Shown here: positions 26,404-35,321 of the stretch, in pieces
How positions within the stretch are numbered: position 1 is the stretch's first letter
Layout of the letters: each line of letters begins with the position of its first letter
Assembly: GCF_902506295.1 (NCBI RefSeq)
Contig: NZ_LR733312.1
Coordinates: 603,064 to 667,063 of the forward strand
Length of the DNA: 64,000 nucleotides
Reading direction: 5' to 3'
Source: Luteimonas sp. 9C
GTDB lineage: Bacteria > Pseudomonadota > Gammaproteobacteria > Xanthomonadales > Xanthomonadaceae
Translations under genes and position numbers: made by a program
Notes under the pieces: generated by a model
Databases searched by the model: none
What the model saw: the letters and a program-made list of their open reading frames with translations, nothing else
Told to the model about the DNA's origin: nothing

Positions 26404-27696
26404 ATGAAACTTCTGGCCTGGTGGTTCCGGATCCCGTTCTGGCAGCGGGTGCTGGGGGCCTTTGTGCTCGGCGCGCTGGTCGGCTGGCTGATGGGCCCGG
26501 CGGCCGGGACCTGGCTGCAGCCGCTCGGCACGCTGTATGTCAACCTGATCCGCATGATCGCGGTGCCGCTGGTGTTTTTCGCGGTCATCAATGCGGTGGC
26601 GGCCCTGCATGGGCAGCAGTCGATCGCCGCGCTCGGCGGGCGGACCTTCGGCTGGTTCGCCGCGACGGCGGTGCTCGCGGTCGGCGTGGGCTTCGCGGTC
26701 GCCTACACCTTCAATCCGGGCTTGAGCATCGAGGCGGGTTCGCTGATCCCGGCGGCCGACTACACGCCGCGCGAGGTGCCGACGCCGGTCGAGGTACTGC
26801 TGGGCGTGGTGCCCACCAATCCGTTCGCGGCGCTGTCGGACGGCAACATCCTGCAGGTGATCTTCTTCGCCGGTCTGCTCGGCTTCGCGCTGGTCAAGCT
26901 CGGTGAGCGCGTGGCCGCGCTGCGGACGCTGGTCGGCCAGGCCAGCGACGCGATGATCCAGGTGACGCGCTTCGTGCTGGAAGTCACGCCGATCGGCACC
27001 TTCGGCCTGATCGCCGCCCTGGTCGGGACCTACGGTTTCGAGAAGCTGCTGCCGCTCGGCAGTTTCGTGGTCGCGTTGTACGTGGCCTGCGCGGCGCACA
27101 TCCTCGTGGTCTACAGCGGACTGCTGCTCGCGCACGGCCTCAATCCGCTGAAGTTCTTCCGCGGCGCCGCGCCCGGCATGCAGGTCGCGTTCGTGAGCTC
27201 CTCGAGTCTGGCGTCGATGCCGGTCGCGCTGCGCAGCGTGACCCACAACCTCGGCGTCAACCGCGACTACGCGGCGTTCGCCGTGCCGCTGGGCGCGACG
27301 ATCAAGATGGACGGCTGCGGCGCGATCTATCCGACGCTCGCGTCGGTGTTCATCGCGCAGTACTTCGGCATCGAACTGAGCTTCGCCCAGTACGCGGCCA
27401 TCCTGCTGGCCTCGGTGCTCGGCAGCTTCGGCACGGCCGGCGTGCCCGGCACGGCAGTGGTGATGGCGACCGTGGTGCTGTCGGCGGCGGGTCTGCCGCT
27501 GGAGGGCCTGGGCCTGCTGCTGGCGATCGATCGCGTGCTCGACATGATGCGCACGATGACCAACGTCACCGGGCAGATGCTGGTGCCGGTGCTGGTGGCG
27601 CGCGAGACGGGCCTACTGGATCGCGACATCTACGAGGCGGCGCGCAGCAATGTCGGCGTGGACGACGCAGACACGGAGGCCGACGCGCGCCGCTAG
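26404..27696 (+). CDS. Dicarboxylate/amino acid:cation symporter (DAACS)
   Basis: A 430-residue transporter of the glutamate/aspartate and C4-dicarboxylate symporter family, with about eight helices and two re-entrant loops. The serine-rich hairpin AFVSSSSLASMP and the transport motif IKMDGCGAIYP (family consensus NMDGT...) are visible, followed by the second hairpin GTAGVPGTAVVM. The Asn-to-Lys and Thr-to-Cys changes in the NMDGT motif suggest altered substrate or cation coupling. ATG at 26404 is used; an in-frame GTG lies five codons earlier. Divergent from alkaline phosphatase across about 220 nt. Confidence 0.9.
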   Translation: MKLLAWWFRIPFWQRVLGAFVLGALVGWLMGPAAGTWLQPLGTLYVNLIRMIAVPLVFFAVINAVAALHGQQSIAALGGRTFGWFAATAVLAVGVGFAVAYTFNPGLSIEAGSLIPAADYTPREVPTPVEVLLGVVPTNPFAALSDGNILQVIFFAGLLGFALVKLGERVAALRTLVGQASDAMIQVTRFVLEVTPIGTFGLIAALVGTYGFEKLLPLGSFVVALYVACAAHILVVYSGLLLAHGLNPLKFFRGAAPGMQVAFVSSSSLASMPVALRSVTHNLGVNRDYAAFAVPLGATIKMDGCGAIYPTLASVFIAQYFGIELSFAQYAAILLASVLGSFGTAGVPGTAVVMATVVLSAAGLPLEGLGLLLAIDRVLDMMRTMTNVTGQMLVPVLVARETGLLDRDIYEAARSNVGVDDADTEADARR

Positions 27697-27747
27697 CGCG
27701 CGGCGCCGTCGAGGGCGTCGTCATCGCCGGAACGCGCCCCGGCGTCC

Positions 27748-27753
27748 TATAGT
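27748..27753 (+). promoter_or_regulatory. Candidate -10 element for the M16 peptidase operon
   Basis: TATAGT matches the sigma-70 -10 consensus at five of six positions and lies 44 nt before the peptidase ATG in an otherwise GC-rich gap. No recognisable -35 element lies at the proper distance. Modest support. Confidence 0.4.
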
Positions 27754-27796
27754 CGGTGTTCGTGCCCCGGGGAGCGGGGCGGACAGGGAACCGACC

Positions 27797-29218
27797 ATGA
27801 AACGACTCGCTGGATTGGGTGGCACATGTGTGCTGCTCGCGATGCTGGCCGCGCCTGCGGCTGCAGAGCAGGGCGATTGGCGTCTGCCGATCGAAACGAA
27901 GAAGCTCGACAACGGCCTGACCGTCGTCGTGTCCGAGGACCGCAGCTCGCCGACGGTCGGCGTCAGCGTGGTCTACCACGTGGGCATGCGCCTCGAGCCC
28001 GAGAACCGCACGGGCTTCGCGCACCTGTTCGAACACCTGATGTTCCAGGGCACGCCGGTCGCGCCCAAGGGCACGTTCGACCGGGTGATCCAGGGTGGCG
28101 GTGGCCGGCTCAACGGCTCCACGCGTCCCGACTACACGAACTACATCGAGACCGCACCGGTGTCCGCGCTCGCGCCGATCCTGTGGCTCGAAGCGGACCG
28201 CATGAAGACGCTCGACTTCTCGCCCGAGAACCTCAAGAACCAGCAGGACGTGGTCAAGGAAGAGATCCGCGTCAACGTGCAGAACCAGCCCTACGGCCTG
28301 TTCTTCGTGTTCGACATCAACCGACTGGCGTTCACCAAATGGGCGAATGCGCACGATGGCTACGGCAGCTTCAAGGATCTCGAGGGTGCGACGCTTGCCG
28401 ATGTCGAAGCCTTCCACCGCGACTACTACGGCCCGAACAACGCGGTCATCGGCATCGTCGGTGACATCTCGCCGGACGAGGCCTTCGCAATGGTCGAGGA
28501 CTACTTCGGCGACATTCCCGCGCGCGCGACGCCCGCCCGGCCCGACGTGTCCGAACCGCTGAACACGGCAGAAAAACGCGAAGCGCAAGGCGATGCGCTG
28601 GCGCAGGTGCCCGCGCTCGCGGTCGGCTGGAAGATGCCCGCACGCGGTACGCCCGACCACGCGCCGATGGCGGTGCTGTCGCAGCTGCTGGCCGGCGGCG
28701 ACGCCTCGCGCCTGTACCAGGGGCTGGTCAAGGGTCGCGAGCAGCTGCTCAACATCGACGGTGGCCTGGGCTGGCCGCTGGGCCATGCCTGGGACTACGA
28801 CGGTCCGACGCTGATGACGCTGTTCGCGCTGTACAAGCCCAACGTCGAGCCGGACGCAGTGCTGGGCGCCGTCAACGAGGAAGTCGCGCGCATCGTGGCC
28901 GACGGCGTGCCGGCCGACACGCTGGCCGCGGCCAAGACCAAGCTGCTGGCCGACTACGTCAACAGCCTCGAGCCCTTCATCTCGCGCGCCGACGAGCTCG
29001 CCAAGGCGCAACTGCTGTGGGGCGATGCCGGGACGCTCAACCAGGTGCCGGAGTGGGTGCAGGCGGTCAGCGTTGCCGACGTGCAGCGCGTGGCGAAGAC
29101 CTATCTGACCGATGCCAACCGCACCGTCATCGACCGCGTGCCCGCCGCGATGGCGCCTGCGCGCGGCATCGCCCCGCCGGCCGCGCCGGCGCCCGCTGCC
29201 GCACCGGCGCAGGACTGA
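27797..29218 (+). CDS. M16 family zinc metallopeptidase, exported
   Basis: A 473-residue pitrilysin-family (M16) protease with a signal peptide cleaved near APAAAEQ (residue 24). The inverted zinc motif HLFEH is at about residues 77-81, followed by the distal Glu region about 75 residues later (NQQDVVKEEIRVNV). This is the catalytic half. The next gene encodes a related protein without the zinc motif, so the pair probably forms an active/inactive heterodimer in the periplasm, like mitochondrial processing peptidase or PqqF/PqqL-type pairs. Likely degrades oligopeptides; substrate unknown. Confidence 0.92.
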   Translation: MKRLAGLGGTCVLLAMLAAPAAAEQGDWRLPIETKKLDNGLTVVVSEDRSSPTVGVSVVYHVGMRLEPENRTGFAHLFEHLMFQGTPVAPKGTFDRVIQGGGGRLNGSTRPDYTNYIETAPVSALAPILWLEADRMKTLDFSPENLKNQQDVVKEEIRVNVQNQPYGLFFVFDINRLAFTKWANAHDGYGSFKDLEGATLADVEAFHRDYYGPNNAVIGIVGDISPDEAFAMVEDYFGDIPARATPARPDVSEPLNTAEKREAQGDALAQVPALAVGWKMPARGTPDHAPMAVLSQLLAGGDASRLYQGLVKGREQLLNIDGGLGWPLGHAWDYDGPTLMTLFALYKPNVEPDAVLGAVNEEVARIVADGVPADTLAAAKTKLLADYVNSLEPFISRADELAKAQLLWGDAGTLNQVPEWVQAVSVADVQRVAKTYLTDANRTVIDRVPAAMAPARGIAPPAAPAPAAAPAQD

Positions 29219-29228
29219 GGAGATCGAC

Positions 29229-30698
29229 ATGCACACCCATTACATTGCGACCCGCGGCCTGCGTCCGCTCGCCCTGGCGCTCGGCGCCTGCCTGCTCGCG
29301 AGCGCCGCCAACGCGCAGCAGCCCGCTGCACCCGGCGCGCCACCGGCCACGCCGCCGCCGACCGAACTCCCCGCCGGCCTGCCGGACTACGGCGCCGACA
29401 AGCCCTTGCCCGAGCTGGGTCTGATCGAACGCCGGCTCGATAACGGTCTGACCGTCTGGGTGCTGCCGCGCCAGGACGGTCTGCCGAAGGTCGACTACGT
29501 GCTCGCCGTCCGCGGCGGACTGGCCAGCGATCCCGCTGCGCTGCCGGGGATGTCGAACCTGCTCGCCGGCCTGCTGCAGGAAGGCACCGCCACGCGCAGT
29601 TCGGTGCAGATTGCGGAAGAACTGCAGCGCCTGGGCGCATCGATCGGCGCGAGCGCGAGCAGCGATGGGCTGTTCGTCACCGCGTCGGGCCTGTCGTCCT
29701 CGGCGGAGCCGCTGGCAGCGGTGTTCGCGGATGTGGTGCGCAATCCGGCGTTCCCCGCCAACGAGGTGCAGCTGGCCAAGACCAATGCGCTGCAGGGTCT
29801 CAAGGCGATGCAGGCGCAGCCTGCGTACCAGGCCAACCGGGCGATGGGCCGCGTGCTGTTCGGCGCGCATCCCTACGGCAATACGCTGCCGACCGAGGCC
29901 GCGATCGCAGGCACCGACGTCACCGGACTGGTGGCCGCGCACGGTGCGCGCTTCCATCCCGAACGCGCGATGCTGGTGATCGCCGGCCCGGTGACGGAGC
30001 GGCAGGCGATGGCGTTGGCGCAGTCGGCGTTCGGTGACTGGCGCGGCGCGGACACCACGGTCGCCGATGTCGCCGCGCCGGACTATCCCGCCGGTCCGCA
30101 GTTCGTCCTGGTGCCACGCACCGGCAGCGTGCAGTCGGCGGTGCGCATCGGCCGTCCGGCATTCGATGCGGACGACGACCGCGCGATTCCTGCTGCGCTC
30201 GCCAACACCATCCTCGGCGGCGGTTTCGACAGTCGGCTGATGCGCAACCTGCGCGAGGACAAGGGCTACACCTACGGCGCCGGCAGCAGCTTCGGCCTGC
30301 GCGCGGAAGGTGGCGCGTTCCAGGCCCAGGCCGACGTGCGCAACGAGGTGACCGGGGCTGCGATCGGCGAGTTCTTCAAGGAGTTCGAGCAGATGCGCAG
30401 CGTGACCGTGGATGCGGACGAACTGCTGCGCGCCAAACGGTTCACCGCCGGCACCTACCTGTTCCAGAACCAGTTGCAGGGCGCGGTCGCGTCGGCGCTG
30501 GCATCGAACTGGGTACTGGGTCGCCCGGCCGGTTATCTCAGCAGCTATGTCGAGAAGGCCAACGCGGTGACCGCGGCGCAGGTGCAGTCGGTGGCGCGCG
30601 AGTTCTTCGACCCGAAGCAGCAGAGCATCGTCGTGGTCGGCGATGCGGCCGTCGCCGAGCAGTTGAAGACCTACGGAACCTTCGGCAGCGGCGAGTGA
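29229..30698 (+). CDS. M16 family protein lacking the zinc motif (inactive partner)
   Basis: A 489-residue M16-fold protein with signal peptide (LACLLASAANA type; cleavage near residue 30). At the place of HxxEH it reads SNLLAGLLQEGT, so the catalytic residues are absent while the flanking fold is kept. It retains the C-terminal module with NLREDKGYTYGAGSSF, the R/Y motif used to bind peptide in the active partner. It starts 10 nt after the catalytic subunit gene and has a GAGGAG site. The pairing suggests it completes the chamber. The operon ends at the hairpin at 30722. Confidence 0.9.
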   Translation: MHTHYIATRGLRPLALALGACLLASAANAQQPAAPGAPPATPPPTELPAGLPDYGADKPLPELGLIERRLDNGLTVWVLPRQDGLPKVDYVLAVRGGLASDPAALPGMSNLLAGLLQEGTATRSSVQIAEELQRLGASIGASASSDGLFVTASGLSSSAEPLAAVFADVVRNPAFPANEVQLAKTNALQGLKAMQAQPAYQANRAMGRVLFGAHPYGNTLPTEAAIAGTDVTGLVAAHGARFHPERAMLVIAGPVTERQAMALAQSAFGDWRGADTTVADVAAPDYPAGPQFVLVPRTGSVQSAVRIGRPAFDADDDRAIPAALANTILGGGFDSRLMRNLREDKGYTYGAGSSFGLRAEGGAFQAQADVRNEVTGAAIGEFFKEFEQMRSVTVDADELLRAKRFTAGTYLFQNQLQGAVASALASNWVLGRPAGYLSSYVEKANAVTAAQVQSVAREFFDPKQQSIVVVGDAAVAEQLKTYGTFGSGE

Positions 30699-30721
30699 GT
30701 CCGGGCCTCCCGTGATCACAC

Positions 30722-30749
30722 AGGCCCCGCACGTGCGGGGCCTTTTTTT
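30722..30749 (+). terminator. Intrinsic terminator of the M16 operon
   Basis: An 11-bp inverted repeat (AGGCCCCGCAC and its complement) with no separate loop bases is followed directly by seven T. It lies 23 nt after the second M16 stop. A textbook rho-independent terminator for the plus strand. Confidence 0.92.
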
Positions 30750-30942
30750 CGGCATCGCAATTGGGCGGGTGCGCAGCGACATGCTGCACGCCATCGTTTC
30801 TGCCTTGCGAGGGCGCGCTTCATGCGAACGCGGATCGCACCGGGGCGCACGGCCTGCGGCGACGGCCTGCGCGCGTTGCGCGCCGGGGCGACGGGCAGAT
30901 GGCGAGCGGCCAGCCCGCCGCGCGATGTGGTCTGCAGCCGCC

Positions 30943-31821
30943 TCAGGCGGCCGCGTCGGCCGCGCGTGCGCCGCGCCGGTTGAGCCACGCGGCGAAGAGC
31001 GCGGCGGTGCAGAACATCAGCAGGCTGTAGACCGCCGCCGGCGCCGACATCGTCGCGTTGCCGAGCACGCTGAGCGCGATGAAGATCGCCAGCGTGCCGT
31101 TGTGGATGCCGATTTCCATCGCGATCGCGATCGCCTGGCGGCGTGGCAGCTTGAGCGCACGCGGCGCCGCGTAGCCGACGCCCATGCTTACCAGATTGAA
31201 CAGCAGGCAGGCGATGCCGACCGCGGCGAAGTAGGCCAGCAGCGTGTCCCAGGTGCCGGCGACGGCCGCGACGATCAGCAGCGCGAGCACGACCACCGAC
31301 AGCAGCCGGATCGGCTTCTCCATCCGTGACGCGAAGCCGGTCGCGAAGGCGCGCGCCAGCATGCCGAGGCTCACCGGCAGCAGGATGATCAGTGCGACCT
31401 CGACGATCTTGCGCGTCGGCGGCGGCACGTATTGGCCGGCGCCGAGGAAGAATTCCAGCGAGAGATTGAGGATGATGGGCAGCGTGAGCAGACACAGCAC
31501 GCTGTTGACCGCGGTCAGGGTGATGTTGAGCGCCACGTCGCCGCGCGCGATGTGGCTGTAGATGTTCGCGGTCGCGCCGCCCGGCGATGCCGCCAGCAGC
31601 ATCAGGCCGACGGCGAGTTCGGGCGGCAGCCGGAACAGCAGCGCGAGTCCGAGCGCGGCCCAGGGCAACACGCCGATCTGCAAGGCGAGACCGATGAGCA
31701 CCGCGCGCGGATAACGCGCCACGCGGCGGAAATCGTCGAGCGTCAGGCCGAGGCCGAGCCCGAACATGATCACGCCGAGCGCGAGCGGCAACAGCAGGGT
31801 GGTCAGCAGCGAGGCCTGCAT
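30943..31821 (-). CDS. BASS family bile acid:sodium symporter-like transporter
   Basis: A 292-residue, about ten-helix membrane protein of the BASS family. Signatures are the GLGLGLTLDDFRRV segment after the first helix, AASPGGATANIYSHIARGDVALNITLTAVNS in the core crossover, and the paired helix break near EIGIHNGTLAIFIAL. In bacteria such proteins use sodium to take up organic anions such as pantoate or bile acid-like compounds. Start at MQASLLTT places the first helix at the N-terminus. It is followed upstream (same strand) by a small membrane protein gene 17 nt away. Confidence 0.9.
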   Translation of the reverse strand: MQASLLTTLLLPLALGVIMFGLGLGLTLDDFRRVARYPRAVLIGLALQIGVLPWAALGLALLFRLPPELAVGLMLLAASPGGATANIYSHIARGDVALNITLTAVNSVLCLLTLPIILNLSLEFFLGAGQYVPPPTRKIVEVALIILLPVSLGMLARAFATGFASRMEKPIRLLSVVVLALLIVAAVAGTWDTLLAYFAAVGIACLLFNLVSMGVGYAAPRALKLPRRQAIAIAMEIGIHNGTLAIFIALSVLGNATMSAPAAVYSLLMFCTAALFAAWLNRRGARAADAAA

Positions 31822-31837
31822 GGAATGCCCTGTGTCG

Positions 31838-32254
31838 TTACGCGGGCGCGCCGGCGCGTACCCGCCGCAGCGCGAGCCGGCCACCACACCAGGCGAGCGG
31901 GATCGGCCCGATCACGCCGAGCAGGGTCATCCACAGTGGATGCGGCAGCATCCAGGCATTGCCGATCACGCCGAGCACGATCAGCACACCGACCGCGATC
32001 GCCGCGCTCATCCGGCGCACGCGCGCGAGCCGCGCCGCGACCCAGCCGCCGCAGACCGCGGCGAGCAGCCAGCCCAGCAGCACCCAGACGAGCTTGCCGG
32101 TCGGCGCGTTGGCGACGATCTGCGCCAGGTCCGCCTCGCCGGCGAGTTGGCCGGCGGGCATCGGAAACATCCACGAACCCACGAACTCCAGCCCGAGCAT
32201 CACCATCATGGCGACGACCATGCCGAGCATCACCGAGAACATCGTGCGGATCAT
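31838..32254 (-). CDS. Small four-helix membrane protein, unknown function
   Basis: A 138-residue protein with four hydrophobic segments at about 5-25, 52-72, 80-100 and 105-125. Start MIRTMFSVM has a good GGGAGG site 6 nt upstream; longer in-frame forms lack such a site. A proline/tryptophan-rich last loop (PHPLWMTLLGVIGPIPLAW) is notable. The gene lies just upstream of the BASS transporter (17 nt) and is likely co-transcribed. No family recognised. Confidence 0.7.
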   Translation of the reverse strand: MIRTMFSVMLGMVVAMMVMLGLEFVGSWMFPMPAGQLAGEADLAQIVANAPTGKLVWVLLGWLLAAVCGGWVAARLARVRRMSAAIAVGVLIVLGVIGNAWMLPHPLWMTLLGVIGPIPLAWCGGRLALRRVRAGAPA

Positions 32255-32558
32255 GGCGCCTCCCCAGCGCGAACCGGCGTGCAGCATCGCGCGGCGGGTG
32301 GAGGAGGGCAAGCGGCGGCGCGACAATCGCGCGGCGTCATCCACACCGCTTGTCGTCGCGCAAGGCCGTCTCGCGTGACCGGATTCCTGCGTCCGCCGGG
32401 CGGCCGACAGCCGGACGTGCGCGCCTCCCGGGGATCATCGAATCGACGTCATCCCGACGGGAGGCCGCGCCGCGTATCCGGCGTCGCTCGCGTGAGCGGC
32501 CGGGACACGCACTGCGCCCAGGCGTTGCCGACCAGCGACAGGCCGCGGTCGATCGTCC
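32255..32558. other. 304-nt intergenic region
   Basis: The gap lies between the DUF885 stop and the small membrane gene start, both on the minus strand, so it should carry the promoter of the latter. I see no strong hairpin, RNA or convincing gene here. Long frames crossing it are antisense shadows with no start signal. Confidence 0.5.
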
Positions 32559-34439
32559 TCAGGACGCGACGCCCGCCGGCGCCGTCGTGATCGGCTGGTC
32601 ATCGACCCGGCGGCGCTGCGCTTCGATCCACGCGTCGATCTTCGCGTCCAGCAGCGGCAGCGGCAGCGCACCGTCCTTCAGCACTTCGGCGTGGAATTGC
32701 CGGATGTCGAAGGCGTCGCCCAGCGCGGCCTCGCTGCGCTTGCGCAACTCCTGGATCTTGAGCTCGCCGATCTTGTAGGCCAGCGCCTGGCCGGGCCAGG
32801 CGATGTAGCGCTCGGCCTCGGCGATCGCGTCGGGCTCGCTGACCGAGGAATTCTCGAACATGTAGTCGAGCACCTGCTGGCGCGTCCAGCCCTTGCTGTG
32901 CAGGCCGGTGTCGACGACCAGGCGTACCGCGCGCCACAGCTCGCCCTGCAGGCGGCCGAAGTAGTCGTAGGGATCGGCATAGAGACCGAGTTCCTTGCCC
33001 AGGCTCTCCGCGTAGAGCCCCCAGCCCTCGATGTAGGCGGTCTCGCCACCGAAGCGGCGGAACGCGGGCAGGTCGGTCAGTTCCTGCTGCAATGCCAGCT
33101 GGAAGTGGTGGCCGGGAATCGCTTCGTGCAGGAACAGGTCTTCGGCGTCCCAGCGCTTGCGCGTCGGCAGGTCGAAGGTATTGACGTAGAAGATGCCCGG
33201 CCGGCTGCCGTCCTCGCTCGGCGACTGGTAGGAACCGCCGGCGGCGGATTCGGCGCGGAAGGCTTCGACGGGCCGGATCTCGAAGCCGGCCTTGGGCGTC
33301 AGCGAGAACAGCTCGGGGACCCTGGCCTCGATCTTCTGCTCGATGGCGCGGTAGTGCGTGAGCAGCTGTTCCTCGGAGCGGAACTCGAACCGGGGGTCGG
33401 TCTGCATGAAGCGGAAGAACTCTTGCAGCGTGCCTTCGAACCCCGTCTCCGCCATGACGCCGCGGATCTGCTCGTGGATGCGCGCCACTTCGTCGAGTCC
33501 GATCTGGTGGATCGCCTCGGGCGTCAGGTCGGAGGTCGTCTGCTGCTTCGCCGAAAACGCGTACCAGGCCATGCCGTCGGGCAGCGCGTCGAGGCCCACG
33601 CTGTCGCGCGCGCTCGGAATGTAGGTGTTGGCGATGAAGTCGCGCTGGCGCCGGATCGCGGGATTGAGCTGGTCGGTGATCAGCGTGCGGAAGGCGGCGG
33701 TCAGGCGCGCGCGATCGGCCTCGGCAATGCCATCGGGGAACTTCGCGACCGGGCCCCAGAACGGGCTCTTCTCGACATCCTCGACGAGGATCGCGTCGAA
33801 CTGCGGCAGCACCTTCTCCATCACCACGCGCGGCTGCACGACATTGGCGTCGATACCCGCCTGCATGTTGGCGATCTCGGTGTCGAGCAGCACCGGAATG
33901 CGGGCGGCGCGGCGCAGCCAGGCCTCGTAATCGGCGACGGTCGCGAACGGTTGCGCGTTGGTGCCCGAGCCCAGCAGCACGGCGTAGCTGACCATGCTGC
34001 CCATCTGGTTGACCGGCATCATCCACGACGGAAACCGCTCGGCATCGAGTGCGTTGCGACGTTCCTGCACGAAGATCCGGTAGCTCAGCAGGTCCTGCCC
34101 GGACAGGCCCTCGCTGCCGATCGCCTCGACGGTCTTCAGCCAGCGCTCGTTGAAGCTGCGGACCTGCTCGCGGTACTCGGCGCTGCCGAAATCCGGCAAT
34201 TGGTCGTTGTAGCGCGCATCGCCCTGGAAGGTCGCCTGGACCGGGTTGAGTTTGAGCAGCTCCTCCCAGTACTCGGCGTAGAGCGTGGTCAGGCGCGACG
34301 CGCGGGCTGCGGCATCTTCGACCGGCGCCTCGGCGACGGCCGTGGGCGAGGCCTGCGCGGGCGCATCGGGACTGCAGGCGGCCAGTCCGCCGCCGGCGGC
34401 GATGGCGACGGCGAGGGCGAGGACGAGCGGCTGCTGCAT
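32559..34439 (-). CDS. DUF885 family metallopeptidase-like lipoprotein
   Basis: A 626-residue lipoprotein with canonical lipobox LAAC (Cys22). DUF885 proteins contain the zinc-like motif HEAIPGHH at about residues 437-444, a HExxxGHH arrangement, followed by an ExW/YAES region (GWGLYAESLGKEL) that supplies the third ligand. This is the M32-like helical peptidase fold. It probably degrades peptides at the envelope; substrate unknown. The start has GGAG 8 nt upstream. Monocistronic, after DUF502. Confidence 0.9.
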   Translation of the reverse strand: MQQPLVLALAVAIAAGGGLAACSPDAPAQASPTAVAEAPVEDAAARASRLTTLYAEYWEELLKLNPVQATFQGDARYNDQLPDFGSAEYREQVRSFNERWLKTVEAIGSEGLSGQDLLSYRIFVQERRNALDAERFPSWMMPVNQMGSMVSYAVLLGSGTNAQPFATVADYEAWLRRAARIPVLLDTEIANMQAGIDANVVQPRVVMEKVLPQFDAILVEDVEKSPFWGPVAKFPDGIAEADRARLTAAFRTLITDQLNPAIRRQRDFIANTYIPSARDSVGLDALPDGMAWYAFSAKQQTTSDLTPEAIHQIGLDEVARIHEQIRGVMAETGFEGTLQEFFRFMQTDPRFEFRSEEQLLTHYRAIEQKIEARVPELFSLTPKAGFEIRPVEAFRAESAAGGSYQSPSEDGSRPGIFYVNTFDLPTRKRWDAEDLFLHEAIPGHHFQLALQQELTDLPAFRRFGGETAYIEGWGLYAESLGKELGLYADPYDYFGRLQGELWRAVRLVVDTGLHSKGWTRQQVLDYMFENSSVSEPDAIAEAERYIAWPGQALAYKIGELKIQELRKRSEAALGDAFDIRQFHAEVLKDGALPLPLLDAKIDAWIEAQRRRVDDQPITTAPAGVAS

Positions 34440-34514
34440 GTGGGGCTCCAGTGGATGTGCGGGTCGATGCTGTCCGACGCGGTTTGCGGCGGGCAAGGGT
34501 CGTAGGTCACGGAC

Positions 34515-35213
34515 TCAGGACGCGGGTCCACTGTCCGCAGGTCCGGCCGGGGGCGTCCGCGGCGGATCGAACGGGATCGTGTCCGGGGCGACGGCGCCGC
34601 CGGAAATGATGAAGCTCATCGCCTGGTCGACGGTCCAGTCGGTCGGCGTGATCTTCTCCAGCGGCACGATCTCGAGATAACCGGACGTCGGGTTCGGCGT
34701 GGTCGGCACGTACACGGCAGCGAGTTCACGTCCGGTGCCGGCCTCGCGGATCACGCGCGTGACGAACCCGACGGATTTCATCTCCGGATGCGGGAAGTCG
34801 ATCAGTACCACGCGCTGGGTGCCATCGGGCTTGGTCTGCAGGATGTCGAGCAGCTTGCGGGCGCTGGAATAGATCACGTTCGCCAGCGGAATGCGCTGGA
34901 CCAGGGCTTCCAGCCACGCGAGCAGGCGCTGGCCGACGACGCGCCGTGCGAGCCAGCCCACGCCGAGGATCAGGACGATGGTCGCCAGCATCGCGATGGT
35001 GGCCTGCACGTAGGCGGCGTTGGCCCAGCCCAGTGCATTCGGAAAGCCGGCGGCAATCCGGTGCGACAGCGGTGCGACCCAGGGGGTGCTGATGTCCGAG
35101 AGCAGGACGAACACGAACTTGACGACGATCCAGGTCAGCCAGATCGGCAGCAGGGTCAGCAGTCCGGTGAGGAACAGACGCTGCAGGCGTCCGCCCAGGG
35201 TGTGGGCACTCAT
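34515..35213 (-). CDS. DUF502 family membrane protein
   Basis: A 232-residue protein with two N-terminal helices (about 12-32 and 66-86) followed by a large soluble domain. The segments GLLTLLPIWLTWIVV and IPLANVIYSSARKLLDIL, and the strand YVPTTPNPTSGYLEIVP, identify DUF502, widespread in proteobacteria and plants (COV/LCV family) with unknown function. The C-terminal tail is Pro-rich and disordered. Two ATGs in frame (35213, 35219) are close; the first was chosen because the resulting N-terminus MSAHTLGGRLQRLF is family-like. Confidence 0.88.
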   Translation of the reverse strand: MSAHTLGGRLQRLFLTGLLTLLPIWLTWIVVKFVFVLLSDISTPWVAPLSHRIAAGFPNALGWANAAYVQATIAMLATIVLILGVGWLARRVVGQRLLAWLEALVQRIPLANVIYSSARKLLDILQTKPDGTQRVVLIDFPHPEMKSVGFVTRVIREAGTGRELAAVYVPTTPNPTSGYLEIVPLEKITPTDWTVDQAMSFIISGGAVAPDTIPFDPPRTPPAGPADSGPAS

Positions 35214-35321
35214 TGGCATCCGCGGGGCAGGGTGGGGCCGGACATGATGCGCCCGGCACCTGTACCGCGGAAACACGCGCCCTCGCGGGCGCCGCTCGAC
35301 GTGTCCGGCGCCGGTCGCGCG

